DNA from: G963675935 sp963675935
Lineage (GTDB): Bacteria; Planctomycetota; Planctomycetia; Pirellulales; Thermoguttaceae
Direction of reading: 5' to 3'
Assembly (NCBI GenBank): GCA_963675935.2
Contig: OY780964.2
Location: forward strand, 1,178,001-1,242,000
Length of the DNA stretch: 64,000 bases
The notes below the pieces were generated by a model that saw nothing but the letters and a program-made list of their open reading frames with translations, did not search any database and was not told the DNA's origin. The translations under genes were made by a program, and so were the position numbers. Below, one piece after another: positions 59,857-64,000 of this stretch; the first letter of the stretch is position 1; each line of letters opens with the position of its first letter.

Positions 59857-60618
59857 GTGAGGAACGCGCCGCTTGAGAGCATCGTTCTATGGTGCCTGCC
59901 TGATTATGCGTCGGTTGCCACGGTCGTTGCGGTCCAGGATGTTTCAAGTTTTCTGCCGCCTTTCGAGCCATTGCCGACGGCCATCTCGGACGTGCGAGCT
60001 TACCTCCAACGACTCGGGAGCAGGCAGTCGATAACGCCAAGGCTGGAGCAGGCGTGGAACGGTTTCTACAGCCAGTACAAGCCGTTGGTGGGGCGAGTGA
60101 GCACCATGTCTTGCCATACCTCCGAATCGGACGACATCAGCCAAGAAATCTGGATGGAGATCGTGGTCCAGTTGACGAAATTGGCGGACGGCCACATCCG
60201 AGGCAACTTCTCTTCCTGGTTGGTCGGCCTGACGCTGCGGCAAGCCAACCGGACAGTGCGGCGGGAGGCCCTACCTTTGACACAGGAACCATCTCCAATC
60301 GAAAGCCTTGCGTTGGCCTCGCCGGACCTGGAACCGGACGACGAGTGCATCTTAAACGAAATGTGGAGTCAAGTGGATCATGCGTTGGCGGAACTGCGAC
60401 GGCGGACATCGCCGGAGAACTACGAGGTCTTCTATCGCCGGCTTTTCTTGAGAGAGCCGTTCAAGGAAATCGCCGCCGCGCTTGGCTTGACCTCGCATGA
60501 AGTCCGGTGCCGTTACCATCGGCTGAAGCGAAAGTGGCAGGCGTTGACGAAGAGACTGGGACTAAACAACGATGGCATCTCGCCCTGCGACTCCCCTCTA
60601 CCGAGGAAACCACGATAA
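59857..60618 (+). CDS. ECF-like RNA polymerase sigma factor
   Basis: A protein of up to 253 residues from a GTG start. Region 2 reads WNGFYSQYKPLVGRVSTMSC then DDISQEIWMEIVVQLTKLAD and GNFSSWLVGLTLRQANRTVR. Region 4 is YRRLFLREPFKEIAAALGLT SHEVRCRYHRLKRKW. The first 60 residues are not sigma-like, so a later start is possible. Located between a small exported protein and a giant surface protein, it may control the latter. It could be island-borne or host. Confidence 0.78.
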   Translation: MRNAPLESIVLWCLPDYASVATVVAVQDVSSFLPPFEPLPTAISDVRAYLQRLGSRQSITPRLEQAWNGFYSQYKPLVGRVSTMSCHTSESDDISQEIWMEIVVQLTKLADGHIRGNFSSWLVGLTLRQANRTVRREALPLTQEPSPIESLALASPDLEPDDECILNEMWSQVDHALAELRRRTSPENYEVFYRRLFLREPFKEIAAALGLTSHEVRCRYHRLKRKWQALTKRLGLNNDGISPCDSPLPRKPR

Positions 60619-60664
60619 GAATTTTGGAATTCCGACCATACCCCCCAAGAATTAGCGAGACATT

Positions 60665-60692
60665 TTTACACTTTTTTCCCCACTCTTATTAT
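60665..60692 (+). promoter_or_regulatory. possible promoter of the giant repeat protein
   Basis: TTTACA and TATTAT are separated by 16 bases in an AT-rich stretch. They lie 128 bases before the start of the repeat protein. Confidence 0.45.
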
Positions 60693-60819
60693 AGAGGGCT
60701 GATGTTTCGCAATTAAGAAAGCAGGTTGTCGTCTTTCCTGGATTGCCGCATTGACCCAAACCGCGCTGTTTGTCTATTATTCAAGCCGTTGTACGCTCTG
60801 AGTTGAGAAGGACTCCACT

Positions 60820-63800
60820 ATGCGTAAGCAATCTTATTGGGAGAGTATTCGTCAGGCATTTGGCTTCGGCCGTCGAGAGACGCCGAGGAGCCTTCTGGCA
60901 TTGAAACGCCGCTCGTTGCGTATGGAGCCTCTTGAGCAACGGCAACTCTTGGCCGTGTTGTACTGGGATCCCGACGTTATCTCTGCCGGTAACAACTACA
61001 CCACGGGTGCGGGTTTAGGCGGAACCGCAAATTGGACAAAGGCAAACGCTTGGGTGGACGCTGCCGGAACCCGTTACACTTGGAGCGGTGCCCGTAGCGA
61101 CCAAGCTGTCTTCTGGGGCACGGCGGGCACGGTGACGGTAAACACCACTGGACTCAGTGCAGGAAAAATTAAATTTCAGACAGATGGTTACGATCTCTAT
61201 GGTGCCAACACTCTTACGATCACAGGTGGAGGCGTTTCGATCAATGCTACAGCATCCGCTGACATTCATGCCAACATCGCGATTACAACTAGCGATGCCC
61301 AGTGGTCGGTGGCTGATGATGAAACGATGGATGTCTATGGAGGTGTCACCTTTACGAACCGTATCTCCTATATCCAAGGGCATGGAGCGACCACTTTTTA
61401 CGGTGCCCTGACTGGGTATGATTTTCGGGCAAATGCGGAGGGCACTACCGGCTCGGTGACATTTGCCGGCTCAAGCAGCTTGACTGCGACTTACGTCAGT
61501 GCGGGCAACATCTATAGCGGTTATTTTTTCTGGAACAGCACCGGAACGCTCACCACTTCCATCCTCTACGTTGGAGCCGATGGCTCCACCGGCGAGTTTA
61601 CGCAAACGAACGGCACCGTTACGACAAGCACCGTGCGATTTGGAACGGGAATCGGCACCTATCATCTTGATGGCGGAACGCTTCAAATGTCAGACATTGT
61701 CTCCCTAAACACTACCCACACGTTGTGGTTCGGGGGTGGAACCTTGAAGGCTTTGGGCACTTTCACGGCAGACGCCAGTCTGTCGTACTCCGTTACTGAC
61801 GGCGTGACATCCACGATCAACACACAAAGCTATAATGTCACGTTGCCCGGCGATATTACGGGTTCCGGCAGCTTGACAAAGACCGGCACCAGCACCAGCA
61901 CGTTAATCTTGAGCGGAAACAATAGTTCCTACACCGGCACGACGACGGTTTCCTACGGCGTGCTGAAAGCAGGCAGTTCCACGGCGTTGGGAGGAGAGAA
62001 TGCCAAGGTGGTTGTTTCCAACGCCGCCAACGGCTATCTCGATCTCAACGGCCAGACGATTGGCGACGATGTTCGTCTGGAGATTAAGACGGTTTCCGGC
62101 AGTGCGTCGGCAATCCAGAATTCCAGCGCATCCACTGCTTCCTTTGCCGGCGATATTACACTCACTGGCAGTGTCTTTGTGGGTGCCGGAAATGGCAATA
62201 TCACACTGACAGGCGACATCACCCAACAGAGTACGGGATATTATCTTTGCGTTTACAATACTACCAATCTCTCGGCCTTCGTCTTGACGCTTTCCGGCGA
62301 CAATTCGTTCAGCCGCTTGGCCGTTGGGAAAGGAACCGTTGTATTGGGAAGCAGCGACTCGCTCGACGCTTCCACCCAAGTCGATTTTTCAAACAGTGGA
62401 ATACTAAACGTCAACGGCTTCAGCGTCACGATCGCCGACTTCTTTTCTCAGCCAACTTACACGGGTGCAGTGCAACTGGGAGGTGGAAATCTGACCTTTG
62501 GCGACGACACGAATCGGACTTTCAACGGCGTCATCAGCGGTACTGGTTCCATAGTCAAGCAGGGGACAGGCACCGAAACCTTCACGGGCGCGAATACCTA
62601 CACGGGCACCACGACGATCAGCGCCGGGACGCTGCAAATCGGCGATGGGGGAGCCACCGGTAGTCTCGACAGCGGAAGCATCGTGGTCAATGGCACACTG
62701 ATGGTCAATCTCAGCGCCATTGGCTTGGAGCTGAACTCAGTAATTTCTGGAAGCGGCACCCTGATTCAAAACAGTGAACCCTACTGTTCATTACTGCTTG
62801 GTGCCAGCAACACATTTAGCGGCACGACCAGGATCGTTTACGGCATGATTATGCTGGAGAACGAATTGGCTTTGCAGAATAGCATGCTTGATATGCACAG
62901 CGGCGATAGTGGCATTCTCACAGCTATTAGCTCTGTGACATCGGCTACCCTTGGCGGCTTGACGGGTTCTCGCAACCTAGTCCTTGAGAACAGTTACGGA
63001 GACGCCTTGGCGCTAACCGTCGGTAACAATAATGCGGACAGTACCTATTCGGGCGTTCTTAGCGGCAGCGGCAGCCTGACGAAGACTGGCACGGGCGTAT
63101 TGACGCTCAGTGGGGCCAACACGTACACAGGCACAACAACGATCATTGACGGAGCGATTAGCGCCAGCAACATCGTTGTGAGCGATGGAGCCAGCAATCT
63201 CGGCAACGCCGCCAGCGCTGTGGTGCTGGGGGACGCCACGCATCGAGGAGTGCTTTCTTACACGGGTAACAACGCCAACTACGCACGCGGGTTCACGGTC
63301 AACGCTGGTGGCGGCGAGATCGACGTGACCACGACCGGCCAGACCCTGACGGTGGGGACAAACGGAATCAGCAATGGTGGACCACTGACAGTGGGAGGGA
63401 TAGGCGACACCACAATTTCCTCAGCCATTTCCGGCACCGGCAGCCTCACCAAGATAGGCACGGGCACACTGACGCTCTCCGGTGCAAACACTTATACCGG
63501 CGGCACGATCGTCAACGGCGGCGAGGTGCAGACGACCATGGCTACGGGTCAGGGTAACTACATAAGCTACGTGCTTTCAGGGCTTGAATCCGATGGGCGC
63601 TACGAACTCCTTGTCACCTGGGATGCCGCTTTGGGCAATTCGGCCCATGCCGCGTATCAGGTGTTCGATGGTACCGAGCAGGTGGGCACAGTGTTGGTCG
63701 ACCAGCAGAGCGCTCCCTCTGGCCAAACCATCGACGGCCAAACGTACCAAAGTCTCGGCCAATGGACCTCGACCGCTGGGTCGTTGACGGTCAAGGCTTT

Positions 63801-64000
63801 GAGCACCAGTGTCGATCCGGTCTCGGTTGGCCGTACGCGGGCCGTACAGAAAACCGGTGACGACATTCAGCCCGACAAGCTCTACAAAATTTCGATCGAT
63901 GGCCCAATTCATGGCGAGTCCGGCTCGTATATTGAGAGCAGCACCGTGGCATGCAGCAGTGAGGAAATCTCGGCCGCATCCTGGCAAGACGCTGTCATGC
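60820..64000 (+). CDS. giant secreted autotransporter-type beta-strand-repeat protein, partial
   Basis: The frame is open for 1060 codons to the window edge. The N-terminus has a long basic leader MRKQSYWESIRQAFGFGRRE then RRSLRMEPLEQRQLLAVLYW. The MEPLEQRQLLA block is a known planctomycete N-terminal sorting-type motif of giant surface proteins. The body is repeats of the autotransporter-associated beta strand type, for example TGTGTLTLSGANTYTGGTIV and NTYTGTTTISAGTLQIGDGG. It probably forms a long beta-helix at the cell surface or in the matrix. AGAAGGAC lies before the start. Confidence 0.9.
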   Translation, partial: MRKQSYWESIRQAFGFGRRETPRSLLALKRRSLRMEPLEQRQLLAVLYWDPDVISAGNNYTTGAGLGGTANWTKANAWVDAAGTRYTWSGARSDQAVFWGTAGTVTVNTTGLSAGKIKFQTDGYDLYGANTLTITGGGVSINATASADIHANIAITTSDAQWSVADDETMDVYGGVTFTNRISYIQGHGATTFYGALTGYDFRANAEGTTGSVTFAGSSSLTATYVSAGNIYSGYFFWNSTGTLTTSILYVGADGSTGEFTQTNGTVTTSTVRFGTGIGTYHLDGGTLQMSDIVSLNTTHTLWFGGGTLKALGTFTADASLSYSVTDGVTSTINTQSYNVTLPGDITGSGSLTKTGTSTSTLILSGNNSSYTGTTTVSYGVLKAGSSTALGGENAKVVVSNAANGYLDLNGQTIGDDVRLEIKTVSGSASAIQNSSASTASFAGDITLTGSVFVGAGNGNITLTGDITQQSTGYYLCVYNTTNLSAFVLTLSGDNSFSRLAVGKGTVVLGSSDSLDASTQVDFSNSGILNVNGFSVTIADFFSQPTYTGAVQLGGGNLTFGDDTNRTFNGVISGTGSIVKQGTGTETFTGANTYTGTTTISAGTLQIGDGGATGSLDSGSIVVNGTLMVNLSAIGLELNSVISGSGTLIQNSEPYCSLLLGASNTFSGTTRIVYGMIMLENELALQNSMLDMHSGDSGILTAISSVTSATLGGLTGSRNLVLENSYGDALALTVGNNNADSTYSGVLSGSGSLTKTGTGVLTLSGANTYTGTTTIIDGAISASNIVVSDGASNLGNAASAVVLGDATHRGVLSYTGNNANYARGFTVNAGGGEIDVTTTGQTLTVGTNGISNGGPLTVGGIGDTTISSAISGTGSLTKIGTGTLTLSGANTYTGGTIVNGGEVQTTMATGQGNYISYVLSGLESDGRYELLVTWDAALGNSAHAAYQVFDGTEQVGTVLVDQQSAPSGQTIDGQTYQSLGQWTSTAGSLTVKALSTSVDPVSVGRTRAVQKTGDDIQPDKLYKISIDGPIHGESGSYIESSTVACSSEEISAASWQDAVM

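Overview
The window reads as a chromosome segment from a planctomycete (Planctomycetota, most like Pirellulales). The evidence is a set of lineage-typical proteins: a DUF1559 pseudopilin, a PEP-CTERM protein, two sigma factor/FecR-LamG pairs, a giant beta-strand-repeat protein with an N-terminal LEPLEQRQLLA tag, a FlgM-like small protein, and many GC-rich palindromic repeats. No database search was possible, so family names rest on recognised motifs and gene order.

Host region (1-28761). It contains a partial FecR-type gene with its ECF sigma factor, enolase, a two-gene membrane/glycosyltransferase operon, an EF-hand secreted protein with CPMG repeats, FlgM-like, a 1029-residue secreted carboxypeptidase-regulatory-repeat protein, three small genes, purB, a second sigma/FecR-LamG pair, PEP-CTERM, DUF1559, a GH29 fucosidase, an HD-GYP/PAS/GGDEF protein, a membrane protein, and an iron operon (DtxR/MntR-FeoA regulator plus FeoB). 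Palindromic repeats lie between genes and also, in frame, inside at least four genes. One of these replaces the GYP loop of the HD-GYP domain.

Prophage remnant (about 28837-59180). It begins directly after a tRNA-Pro(CGG) gene with a truncated integrase. A pile of nested mobile elements follows: an IS3-family element, the 3' end of a group II intron, an IS3-family element (copy 1) and part of an IS66 element. Then comes a lambda-like morphogenesis operon in canonical order: terminase C-terminus, gpW-like, portal, protease/scaffold, capsid, joining proteins, gp10-like, tail tube, G/GT chaperone, tape measure, tail-tip and fibre-like proteins, and a membrane-anchored coiled-coil protein. The operon ends at a strong terminator. 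Three further insertions interrupt late genes: an ISKra4-like element with a 9-bp target duplication, an IS66 element with an 8-bp duplication, and IS3-family copy 2 with a 4-bp duplication. In each case removing the element and one target copy restores a continuous phage reading frame. Early, regulatory and lytic genes are missing, probably through IS-mediated deletion, so the prophage is defective.

Right flank (59181-64000). It holds a small secreted protein, an ECF-like sigma factor, and the first 1060 codons of a giant secreted autotransporter-type beta-strand-repeat protein that runs off the window. No right attachment site was found.
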